A stretch of 64,000 nucleotides of DNA from Cardinalis cardinalis (taxonomy: Eukaryota > Chordata > Aves > Passeriformes > Cardinalidae): NCBI GenBank assembly GCA_014549065.1, contig JACDOX010000173.1:832693-896692 (forward strand), read 5' to 3'. Positions 23,201 to 35,200 of the stretch are shown one piece after another. Each line of letters starts with the position of its first letter. Within the stretch, counting starts at the first letter, position 1. Made by a program: the position numbers and the translations under genes. Below the pieces are notes generated by a model. It searched no databases, was not told the origin of the DNA, and was given only the letters and a program-made list of their open reading frames with translations.

Positions 23201-26200
23201 GCTGGGAAGCAGCAAGAGGCAGCAAATGGGTTTGCTGGATCAGCCACCAGCACTTCCCTCTCCAAGTTCAAGGGCAGAGCCATTACCCTTGGAGCCATGG
23301 CTAATCAGGATTAGCTCCCTGTGCCTTTGCTGTCAGCTCTGGACACAGCCANATCCAGGGCATCCATCAGGCACCCAGAGAGAGGCACTGCCTGGCCCAG
23401 GCTCCCAGCCTGGCTGTTCTTTCAGAGCCACTTGTCTGTCTCCATGGATGAGAACACTGACACAAAGCCTCCTTGGCATCCCACGTTCAAATCCTGGAGT
23501 GATCAAATCCCCAGCTAAGCCAGGCCCTGGGTGGGTCACTGCTGGTACTGGGTTGCTCTGTCCCCATCACCAGGACTTGTTGTCCATGGTGGCCACCTGA
23601 GAGTGTCCCTGGCACCTGCAGGGTGCTCAGGGAGGGAGGACAGAGCTCATCCCCATCCCAGGGCCTCTCCAGGGCAGCGTGGAAGGCAGAGCTGAAGCTG
23701 CTGAGCTTGCCCAAGGTGAGCCAGGCATCCCTGGGAGCAGCTGCTCCATCTCCTGCTGGTCCCTGGGATGGACTAAACACAGTTTAGCTCCAGGGCTTGC
23801 TCCTGGCCTTCCAGAGGGGAATTGCAGCAAGGCACAGGGATTTGTAAGCAGAGCCAATGTCCCAGGGAAGGAAGGGCTGCAAGAATGGTGGGCAGCACTT
23901 GTTCAGGATTTGTTGGGAAAGTCCATCTTTCCCTCAGGGCAGGAGTAACCTTCCTCTCCCAGGGGTATGGGGTACCTTGTGGAGGTTGTCTCCCTGGGCT
24001 CTGGGGATTATTGAGGTTTCCTCAATAGCATTAAGGGATTTGAGAAGCTGCAGGGTGATTCAGGTTCAACCCCCATTGCTGCCACACTGTTGGATGAACA
24101 GAGTGGTTCTCTCCACAAAAGGTAAGAGCTCAGGAGACCCAGAGCATAGAGATGAAACATAGAATGGAAAAATAAGCAAAAACTGAAGCTTGGATGTAGA
24201 AAGAAATCTGATTTATTTAACATCTCTAAGCCATTTCCCAGTTTGGCCAATTGAGGGCATCCTCAAAACCTGATCAGAGCCCAGGGTTGCGTGTACATCC
24301 CAACCTCACTGCTTTTATGCTGTGTGTCCAAGTCCTCCCATTCCCCCCAGAAGGGAATGTGGCCTGTGGAGAACCTGCTGCATGTCTGAGGTGGGCAAAG
24401 CCACTGCTGCAAGTGAACCACAGGCTGAGAGTGGAGGAATTTGTGTTCTTGAATACCTCAGTCCTTGAATGCCTTAGTAAAGAGTTTTGCTACTATGGGC
24501 AAACATGGATCTAATTACTACTGACTGAGTAAACCAAGCTGCTGCCTGCCCTCTCTCTGAGCAGGCTGAGTGTCACTATCATCCCATTAAACTCCACTCC
24601 AGCAGTAGAAACGCTGATAAAAAATGTGGTGATAGGACAAGAGGAATGGCTTTGCACTGCCAGAGGGCAGGGATGGATGGGATATTGGGAATGAGGAATT
24701 GTTCCCTGGCAGGGTGGGCAGGCCCTGGCACAGGGTGCCCAGAGCAGCTGGGGCTGCCCCTGGATCCCNGGCAGTGCCCAAGGCCAGGCTGGACAGGGTT
24801 TGGAGCACTCTGGTGTAGTGGGAGGTGTCGCTGCCATGGCAGGGGTGGGATGTTATGGGCTTTAAAGTCCCTTCCAAGGCAATCCCTTCTGTGATTCTGT
24901 GATTCTGTAATTTCCTCAGCTCTGAGAAGCCACAGCTGTTTGTCACCCACACAAAGGGAATGGTTGAGCAGNACTCACCTGAGACTGTGAGCTCTGGTGG
25001 GCAAATGTCTGGAGACAAAGAAGGCACAGGAAAAGGATTTTCACGTCTATTCTAGAAAAACAAGACAAAATGGCACAGACAGTTGCTAAGGAGAATCTGT
25101 TGGTGTAAATAATGAGCAGGAGATCGAGTTCAAGGCAGAGCCATGAGGGCATCACATCCATCCCTTGTGCAGGGGGGGGTAAAGAGATTCCAGGGGTTTC
25201 TCTGGGGGCACCTGGCACAGGCTGAGCCATCCCAAACCCTCTGGTCACACACAAACAGTTCTGTCCTTTCTGTAACTGTGCTTGAGTGCTGGGGCTGGTT
25301 TTGACCTTGCATGGTTTCTCCACAGAGGTTCTCCCTGAAGNTCTGCATCCAATCCAGCAGGGAGGTCCCAAGCCTGACCACAGCCAGGTGTAATATTTAG
25401 CCCAAACCTATAATTATCCCAGTGAGCAGGGCAGGAACCAGAGATCAGTTCACACCCTTTCTTGTGTGCAATGTCATGGCTGAAAGCACAAGGAAGAGGG
25501 AAAAATAATCTGAGGGTGAGCACCACCAAGAGAGCTGTGACACAGCTGGGGACTTGGGTGCCAAGAGGGCACAGGACTGGTGTAAGGACATACAGACAGG
25601 CAGCACCTGCATGGGCACTCTTTCCCTCGTATAGAAGTCCAGACCTCATTAGAAGTTCCATCTTTCAGCAGCAAAGTGAGGAAAGGAGCCATTTCTGTCC
25701 AGCCAGTGGTGGGANTTGATACAAGTGCACAGCATCACACGAGCTGGGGGTGAGGGGTCCAACCATAGCACCAGCCACAGCTCCAGGGGCTCTGGTGCCT
25801 TTCTAGGGCACATCTCCAGCCTGGTGCACCCAAAGGCAGCACATAGGTGACATTCATGAGTCTGTGTCCCCACAGGTCTGGAAAGCAAGGTGTTCTGTGA
25901 ATGGTCTTCTACNACAGGAACATCCAGCCAGCCCCTTTTGAAGGAAATTTGTGTGGAAGAGAGCAGAAAGGGCACCCAGCATGGCACCAGTCCAGAAGGG
26001 GAGTGACAAATGCACAGAATGGAGCTGCAGACCCTGAGGGTTCTGTGGTTAAACCCTGTCCAGCCATTCACAGCTCGAGCACTTCTCTGCAAATACAAAG
26101 TGGAGCTTGGCTTTGCAGCAGGAATGAGTCTGGCTTATCATTAGAGCAGTCAGGAGCAGGAATGGGCTGTGCAGGAATGCTGGGGATTCATCCTCATCAG

Positions 26201-29200
26201 AGGGCTTGAAGAATAAAGAGTTGTGCCTGCCTTTGGCTAGGAGCCTAGATCAAACTGACTCCAGAGATCCCTTCCAGCCCTATGACTGGTGCTGAATGAG
26301 ATGCAGGTTGCTATCCACAGAAGGGCTTTGTTTTTTTTTAAACCTGAGACTCTTAAAACAGGTCTGAATGCAGGCCCTGGAGATGAAACTCCTGTCATTA
26401 CCTCCACAGATCCATCTCTGTCTCAAACCCAAGAGAGAAGAAATTATTTCAGATTTAAAACATCTGCCTGCAGGTAAATACATCAACAGCACAGACTTCC
26501 CACTGGATTTCCAGAAGTACTCTAAGGGACTCCCTAAAGAAGAGTTCTCTGATCAAGGAAAGATCCCAGGACTGGTATCTATCTCCAGGACTGGTATCAT
26601 ATCTCTTTAGAGATGAATTTCCACCTACCTCTGGGGACCTCACGTGGACCTTCAGCCTGCAGGAGCTCAGGCCATTTCCCAGAGCCTTTGGAGGAGGGGA
26701 TGGGCTGTTGCTGTGCACTGACAGGCCAGGATGTAACCGTCCCCTCCCAGGGATAAAGGCCACTTCTGTGCTTCCCTCGTGTCTTCAACAAACAACAAAC
26801 ACACAACAGCTGATTAACCAAACAAAAGGCACAAATTTGCAGAGCTCCCGTGCTTGTGGTTCTGTCTCCAGGATAACCTCACCTAAGCCTGAGCAGCCTG
26901 CACCAGTGCAGCTGGATCTCCACCAGCTGCATTCCATTGAATCCTGGGATGGTTAAGGTTGGGAAAGACCCCTCAGATCATTGAGTTCCACCGTTTCCTG
27001 GGTGGAGGTGGCTAAGGCCACCATTGACCCATGTCCCCAGGTGCCACATCTCCATGGCTTTTGAACACTTCTAGGTGATTCCACCACTCTCCTGGGCAGC
27101 CTGTGCAGGGGACCCTTTCCATGAAGAAGTTTTTCCTAATATCCAATCTAAACATCCCCTGGCACTACTTGAGGCTGTTTCCTCTTGTCCTGTCACTTGT
27201 TAATTGGGAAAAAAGCCCAATCCCCACCTGGCTCCACCCNCTTGTACAGATCCATAAGGTCNCTCTTGAGTCTCCTTTTTTCCCCTTTTTTAACTTCAGT
27301 TCTATTTCAAAGCTCTGCTGGGCAGNAGATACTCATGAGGCCCAGAAGTTTGGGAAGGTCTGGATTACACTTCAGGATGATCCATGCCTTCAAGGTTTCC
27401 TGATGTGACCACCTTAAAGAATCATTTAGGGCCAATAGTGCCCTTGAAGCCAAACCTTGGTATGAAGTGTTCTGCCTAAGACTCAGCAGCCCCTGATGAT
27501 GACAGGAAATACTTTCTATGCCTACCTGAATTTGGCTTTTTCAATTATTTTTCTGGCCTCCTCATGTGTGCTGCCCACCAGAGAATCTCTGTTGATAGCA
27601 ATGAGCTGGTCTCCAGGTCGGAGCCGACCATCCTAAACAAACAGGGGGAAAGACACAGCAATGAGAAGGGACATCTCTGCCCAAAGCCTTCTCCTGCAAC
27701 ACAAATCCTCATTAGTCCATGCAATTATCCATCTACTCCTAGAAAAGCTGCTTCAGAACAGCCACAGCCTCTAGGAAAGGTGCCCATGGCAGAGCTCCTG
27801 AGGGTCTCCACACCGACTTACTTTGTAACAGTCCCCATCTGGCAAAAGCTCTTGGACATAAATCATGGGCCCGTCAGGCCTGTTGGATCCACCACTGATG
27901 GTCAGCCCCAAGCCAGAGGAGTTTGCTACAGAAATGCTCTGGATTCCTGAGTCAATGGAGTAGCTGCAAGGGAGAGAAGTCAGCAGGTGACTCAAGGTGA
28001 TCTGGGTTATCTTCTCCTAGCACTGAACAAACTGCCTGGATTTATTTCCATGTGTGATCCTTCTANCTTCTCCCAGCCTTTTATTTGCATCCTTTCTTCC
28101 ACCCACTGTTGGAAAGGGGAAGTGAGGCCTCCTGTTCTTTGGCAGACATTGTTCAGTGTTGTTAAAGTGACTGCTTCCCCTAATCCCCAATAGGAGAATA
28201 CTTGTTTAGAGAAGAAACTAAAGATTTAACCAGAATAGATTTAGCATTCCTGGTTTTATAGGCAAAAGCACACAAATGATCAACATGTTGTTGCTTGAAT
28301 CCAACTAAATCACCAGACAGCAATTTANAGATGGATCAGCTATCAAGCAGTTCTTAGGAAACATCAAAGTGACGCTCAGGATACACAGCTGGGTGTGTCT
28401 TAACCTGGATTTGGACCCAAAATCATGCAAAATGNCCTAAGAAATGGGCATCCTTTTCAGCAACACCCACCACAATGTGAGCTGCTGCTGTGGCAGGTGG
28501 CTTGCTCAGGATGGAAAGGAGCAGCAAACAGGCTGGAGCCTTCCCTCCAAGAGCTGCTGGACAGGACTCAACAGGCCACCAAGGCCCAGCCACAGCAGTG
28601 GCNCTGTGCCAGCAGGGAGGTCTGGCAGTGGCAGAGCTGTGGCAGCAGAGATTTCACTGAGCTCCCATGGGCAGCACTGCAGCAGGGGGGATTGGGAAAG
28701 ACTTGGTGGTGCATGAGGAGCAGCAAGCCTTTTCCTCCAAATGGGATGGGTGCAGCTGGCTTTTTGCTTTTCAGTTTATTTCCACAGCAGCCACTGCCCA
28801 AAGAGTCTGCACGGGCTCCTCGTGTTACAACTTCAGGCACAACAGCAGCTGAGCACCCCATGCCCCACAGTGACACCAGCACAGGTTCCCAAGCAATGCC
28901 ATCCCTGGTGGTCACACACCCCAGGGGAAGGGGTGCATGGGCCATAGTCTTATGAAAAAACATTGCTTTAAGGTGAATGATCTTAGGGAAATGAAATCAT
29001 GAAGTCAGCATTGAAATGCTCTGATCAGCCCAGAATCTCAGGCACTGACTGTGGTGAGATTGCATTGCATCCAGCTCCCACATCTCACTGGAGGGGCAGG
29101 ACCTCAGGTGATGCCACAATGAGAAGTCACAGCCTGGGGACAACCTGTGGTGAGCAGAAGGGGTGGCAGCCACATGCATGAAAAGACTCATGGCCCAAAT

Positions 29201-32200
29201 TACATCTCACAGCTGACCACCAATGCTCAGGTGAAAGCAGTGGTCTGTGATTCCAGGGGAAAACCTCTGGGGCCTGGTAGCAGCATGGAGACAAGCAGAA
29301 CATGGCACAGCATGGTGAGGAGGTCACCAAGACAGGCCCCTCTAGCCTCAATATCCATTTTCCTGCCCACGATGGGGTGGTTGGAATGAGATGATCTCTG
29401 AGGTTCCATCCCACCCAACCCATTCTGGATTCTACACCTCAGCCTGGAGGGAATTAACAGCACAGTGAGGACGGCTTGAACAAAGCAGCTGCCAAGTAGA
29501 TGATGTGGTGTCTCCTCTGTGTGGGTCTCTCACTCCATGCAAGCAGCTTAAACCTCTGGTGCCAAATATTTGTCCTCTGCAAATCCCTAATAAGCTGGTA
29601 TTTAGCAAGAGGATTTACTGGTTCTGCAGTGAGGGCTGATTCTCTTTACCAGTGCCTTGGCTTGTTTGTGCTGGCAAAGGAGGGGAGCTGGGAGCCCTGG
29701 GGACAAATGGTCCCCATTCCATGACTGTGAACAGCCCCCGAGCTGTCCCTCTGGAGACGGGCCCTGGAGACNAAACCGCAGAAAAACCAGCTCGGCCTGT
29801 CCAAACCTCTGACCCTGCGGGACGTGCCAGGGCAGATGGCCACTGGAAACACACTCTGGGAGATGCTCTGGCCACCAAAGGATGAGGTGACTGCAGGCTG
29901 ATGATCCCAAAGCAAAGGGCATCAGGGATGTTTGCATGGAGAGGTGCTGGTGCTCTTGGAGCATGGGGTCAAAGTGCCAGGAGCAGGGCAAGAGGAGACA
30001 AGCTCCAAAAACCCCTCCTGAAAGCAGCACCAGATTTGCAGGAACACTGCTCATGGTTTACAAGGTGATGTGCAGGGCCCCTCAGCTGGCTGTAAACCAT
30101 GGCCTCTCCCTGGGATTCAGAGGGGAGGAAGAATGTGGAAACCCAGAGCACAGGGAATATTTCTCTGTCTGCTCTGGGGTGCCCTGACCCCAGGGGAGCT
30201 CTGACTCTGACCCTCATCCATGGAGAAAGTTTCTCAGACTTCAAGATAGACTGGAATCCACCAAAGTGTGAAACAGATTGTAGAGAGTAGTGTAGNTGTA
30301 TCANTGGNTGAGAAATTTAGGTTTTGGGATTTTTAGTGTGTTGTGGATGGAAGCAAGATGGAGGGCACAGGGTGTCATCCTGGGTTTCTTCATGCTTCTT
30401 CTTCCTCCTTCTTCATGAGTTTGGGTGGCATTTTGTAATTGGGCAGAAAAGNCCCATTGTGGGCTCTTTGGGATCAGTTATTAGGTTAAAAGGTAAAATA
30501 ATCTAGGTGTTAATTGGATAGTTTAGTCTTAAAAGACCTTGTAANAAGAGACTGTTGGCCATTTTGTGCCTTCTAATGAAAAGCTGCCAAACCCACAGTA
30601 ATGAGACTGTTTTACTGATAAGAAATAATAAACACTTGAATTTGTATCTCAAGTGCCTTCAGTCCAGACTCAGAAAAACTGACGACTAGAACCCCCACAG
30701 AAGAGGAGCTGCTGCATGGTGCAGACATATTGATTGTCTCAACTGGGAACCTTTTCACCTCCATTGGAACAAACTTCCCAGGAACAGCNAAGATGCCACC
30801 ACCACATCCAGAAGATGCCGTGGCCTCTGAACCGTTGTGGTGATAGAAGAGTCGAGAGGTCATAAGGATGAACAAAGCTGTTCAACAAGCACTGGAATTC
30901 TGTACTGGGTGTANCCCTCTGACATTTGGTGGTGTCCTGCTGCCCTGGGGGGCCGGGCTGGGGGGATGTGTACGTACTGTGCGTGAGGAGCGTGCGCCAG
31001 GCTCCCCAGGACGGGGCCGTGCGAGTTGGCAGGGCTCAGCAGCAGCGGGCTCTGCGAGCGCGACGANGAGCCCGAGGAGGTGCTCTCCAGGTATCGACCT
31101 GAACACCAAAGGCACAGTCAGNCCAGGGCACACAGACGCTCCAGCATCACCCTCCCCCCTGCTCTGCTGCTGGGAGANGATGCTGCACTCCTGGATTTCT
31201 GGGGAAAGCCAAATGGTGGTTAAAGACATCAGGATAGGGCTGAAGGAGAGGAAACATTCAGCCTCCTTGGCACAATTCCAGCGTGGGACTGCCAACCCTA
31301 CACACCTCTGCCACAGGGGAAGGGCCAGCAGCTGTCTGGTGGGATGCCAAGCTGTAGGGAGAGCTTTNTTCCCCAGGCACACATGGCTTTTTGTGCTGGC
31401 ATCTTCCTTAGGTCAACCTTGTTGCCTCTCATTAAACATTTCCCATTTGCAAATGAAAAATAAAGTAATGATCTTTAAATGAATTATTGCTGAAATGCCT
31501 TGAAATCCAGAGCAAAAATGTATANCTGCATTTACTGATGGAGTCACCTGCCCAGCACACGAGTTAGGCAGAATCTGGGGATCAGGGGAGTGGTTATGAC
31601 TCAATTAAAGCCTCCCTCGATCACCCCGTGGCAGCACTGGCCACGCTCTTGCATGCACTAAGGGTCTGCAACAAGGACAANCTTTTCAAACCTCCACCCC
31701 AACAGCTACTCAAATTCAACCACAGCCCCTTCAGAATGACACTGGGATAAAGGAAACTCTCTCTGCAGAGAGAGGGGCTTTGAGGTCCCTGCTGAGCTAC
31801 TCACTGCCGCCGTGCAGGACCGGCGAGCTCCGCGCTGAGCCCGTGTTGCTCTGGGAGCCAAACTTCTCCAGCAGCTCCGAGAACTCTCTCCTGCAAACAA
31901 AACCATGGGGCAGTCAGCTGCTGCTCAGAACTCCCCCCACATGATTATATGGCAAGAGAGCCCCTGATGGCAGGGACTGGGTACCAAGGCTGCGGGGCTG
32001 GTGCTCTCCAGCTGTGGGAGCAGACAAAGCTTCCTCCTGCACAAGGGGACCACCCTGCTTTCAANAGCTTGTGCAAGGCTTCAGGTCTATAATCAATGCC
32101 ACGGCAGTGCAGCTTTCCTGTGATGGGCTGGAGCTCCAGAGTGCTCCTTCCCTGCCCTGGAGTGTGTTCAGGGCAAGAGGAGCTGGGAAGGGTCATATTC

Positions 32201-35200
32201 TTAAAGATCTTTTCCAATCTTTATGATCCTATGATTTTGTGGATAGGTTCTGTACTGAGAACTGTCATTCCTGAGAGAGGGCAGATGAGCACTGGAGCCC
32301 TGCCTTGCATCCTGCCTTGCACCCCGCCTCATGGACCCTCCTGGGAATGTTTTCACCCCAACTATAAGGCTCAAAGGTTTTGCAAACACACCACACAAAT
32401 TAAACCCTGCCAGAAGGAGTTGTAACTCTGCAAACATAACCCAAAAATTCTTGGCCTATTTGTGACTCCTTCTAGGACAGTTAAATATTCTGTTTTTCTT
32501 CCTCTTTTCTGGACAGAAAGCAGATCCTGTAGCTCTTGCTGGAGTAAAGAGGGAGATGGCTTNTGAGGCACCTGCAGAAGCATCAGCCCGCTCTCCCAAC
32601 CCATCCATGATGATGCTCTCCATGAACATCACAAGCTATACCCTTGGAGCATGACACCTCAGCAAAGACCTGCATGCACTCTCATCCCCAAAATCCCCTG
32701 AAAAGTGATCTCCACGCCCAGGCACCAGACACTTTGTTCCAAGCTGAGTTTGACCACTGTGTGTTGAGCCCTTGATGAGCTGGAAGTCCCTGTACACCAC
32801 AGGTGATTTTCTTCATGACCTTTTTTTGTGTTTTGGAACTTAAGAACTACCATCGTCCACTACATTTACCACAAGAACTACATTTACCAGCTCCTGCCTC
32901 ATCTTTTTAACCTTTCTTTGAGTTGCTGTGAGCCCCTGACATCCTTTCNGGTGAGGAGGCATGGAAAGGAATCACACCTTCCTTGTGCTCATGTTCAGCA
33001 GCCTTCTGATCCAGCCCTGCCACGCTACTCTCATGCTGTCCCTCTGCAATGAGGGCTGTTTTCTCCCTTTATAACCCAACCCCACCTGAAGGATCCGACC
33101 TTTTGGCAGAGAGATCCTCAAGGATGACTAATTTCTTACACATGCCAGTTAATAAGCATCCAGGCAGTGGGGCAGACCCTGAAAATGTTGTTTCAGTGGC
33201 CACAGTAACACCATTAGATGTCGTCTTTGAAGGCAGGAGGGAATCCCCATGGGAAGGAGCCTTCCTGATGCCATAGCCCCAGGAAAAGCCTGGTTATGAG
33301 TGGCTCCCTCTCAGGCTTGACAGTCAGACAAGCTCCAGAGGTGAACCTGAAGGAACCCAGCCACAGCAAAGTTCCCTGAGCGAGGAGACTGCTGTGACAC
33401 ACTCGCAGACGCTGCGTCATCTGCGTTCCTCACCAGGACAGATGTTGGGTGTTATTGGCTAGATTAGAGTCAACAATATTAAATGATGAATGAATCATCA
33501 GCTCCTCAGGTTCCTGCTGGAAATGCTCTCAGTAATTTACATCTTCCCAGTCACAACCAGCTCATTAACAAACTTCAAAGACCAGCGCAGGCCTTATCTA
33601 ATATTGCCATCAAATTTATGCCTTATTCATTCCATTTAATGCTAATTTAAAACCCAAGTGTCACACAATGCTCAGTGACATGCCTTGNTGAATCCCAATA
33701 TTTGCATCCATACTATTGTCTTTATCAACCAAACCCATGACCTTAAAAAAGGACCACGATTTTGTTCAGANACCCCAAGTCCCACAGAGCTCTTTTGGCT
33801 TTCACCTCTTGGGCACAAACTTCCCAGGAACAGCCAAGATGCCACCAGGACACCCAGAAGGTGCTGTGTCCTCCCAGCCATGGTGGTGATAAAACAGTAA
33901 GGAGGACAAGAGGGTGATCAAAGCCATTCTCCAAGCACTGGGATTCTTTATTGGANCTACCCCTCAGACAGTGGCAGGCATTTTTGGTGGCCCACCAAGG
34001 GACAGCTGTGTGTGACCTGCACTTGCTGTGCATGAGGAGAAGGCAATTTCATAATATAAGGCACCAAAATATGTAAATTATTAGGAAAATTTCTCCACTG
34101 AAAGGATGTAAGGAACTGGAACAGGCTGCCCAGGGAAGTGGTGGAATCACTAGAAGTNTTCAAAAACCATGTGGATGTGACACTTGAGGACATGGTTTAA
34201 CTGGCCTTGGCAGTGGTAGGTTAAGGGTTGGANTCGAGGGTCTCAGAGAGTTTTCCAACCTAAATGATTCCACAAGCTCTGGGAAAGCACAAGGACAAGT
34301 CAGCCCCTGGTTTGCTGATCCCTGAGCTGAGCCTCGGGTGGATCTCAGCAGAGCTATTCCAGTTTCCCAGTAAAGCCTCTGTGTTTCTGCAGCTGATTCA
34401 CACCAGNTTCACTGGCAGCTCCCACAGCCACGGCCTTACCCCTCCCTGACCCCTGCAGGGGCAGGTCCAACACGCTGCCATCTCACAGATTATCCCCAGC
34501 GGTTACCAAGCCACCAGCTTAGGTTTTGTTTTGGGCTGGGTATTTCTGTGGTCATCTATTGTTCCATTTTCCTCAGATAATAATCCAGCAGAGCACAGAG
34601 GAGGTTATAAACGCCAAACAATGGCTGAAATACTCTTAGTCAATGCAAATGCAACTGGTGCAGCAGCTCTGTGACCCTGCAAACCCCGTCACCAACACGT
34701 GCTGCCAAACTCTGTCATAAGTGAGGACATGCACGGGCTCAGAACTCCTTGTTGTTGTTGTTTATTTTGCGTCCTGAAATTCATCCACAAAGGAGGTTTA
34801 TCATTATTTTCTCAGGAGCCTGAATGAGCTGTGGGACTGGGTCCAGCCCAGGACAATGNGACCAAATGCCACCGTCCCAGCTCCTGCTTTGTTGGTCACT
34901 CCTGCCAGCCCCAGTTCCACCAGGGACACAAACACATGACTAACTTGAGGCACACATTTATCCCAGCAGAAAGTAAAGCACTTTCTGGTGCCAGTCTCGT
35001 GGGAATTAATTTTGTGCTCAGTGCTGTGTTTGGAGGAGCTGGACGGGGCAGACAATGCCCAAACATTGCGGATTAATGAACGAGCACACTGAAGGAATGC
35101 CAGCAGGCCTTGCTTTGTGCTTTCAGACACCAAGAAGCTTCAGAAGATGTCTTTAATATTTAAAATTTGACCCTTACTAAAACATTGTGAATTGTCAGGT

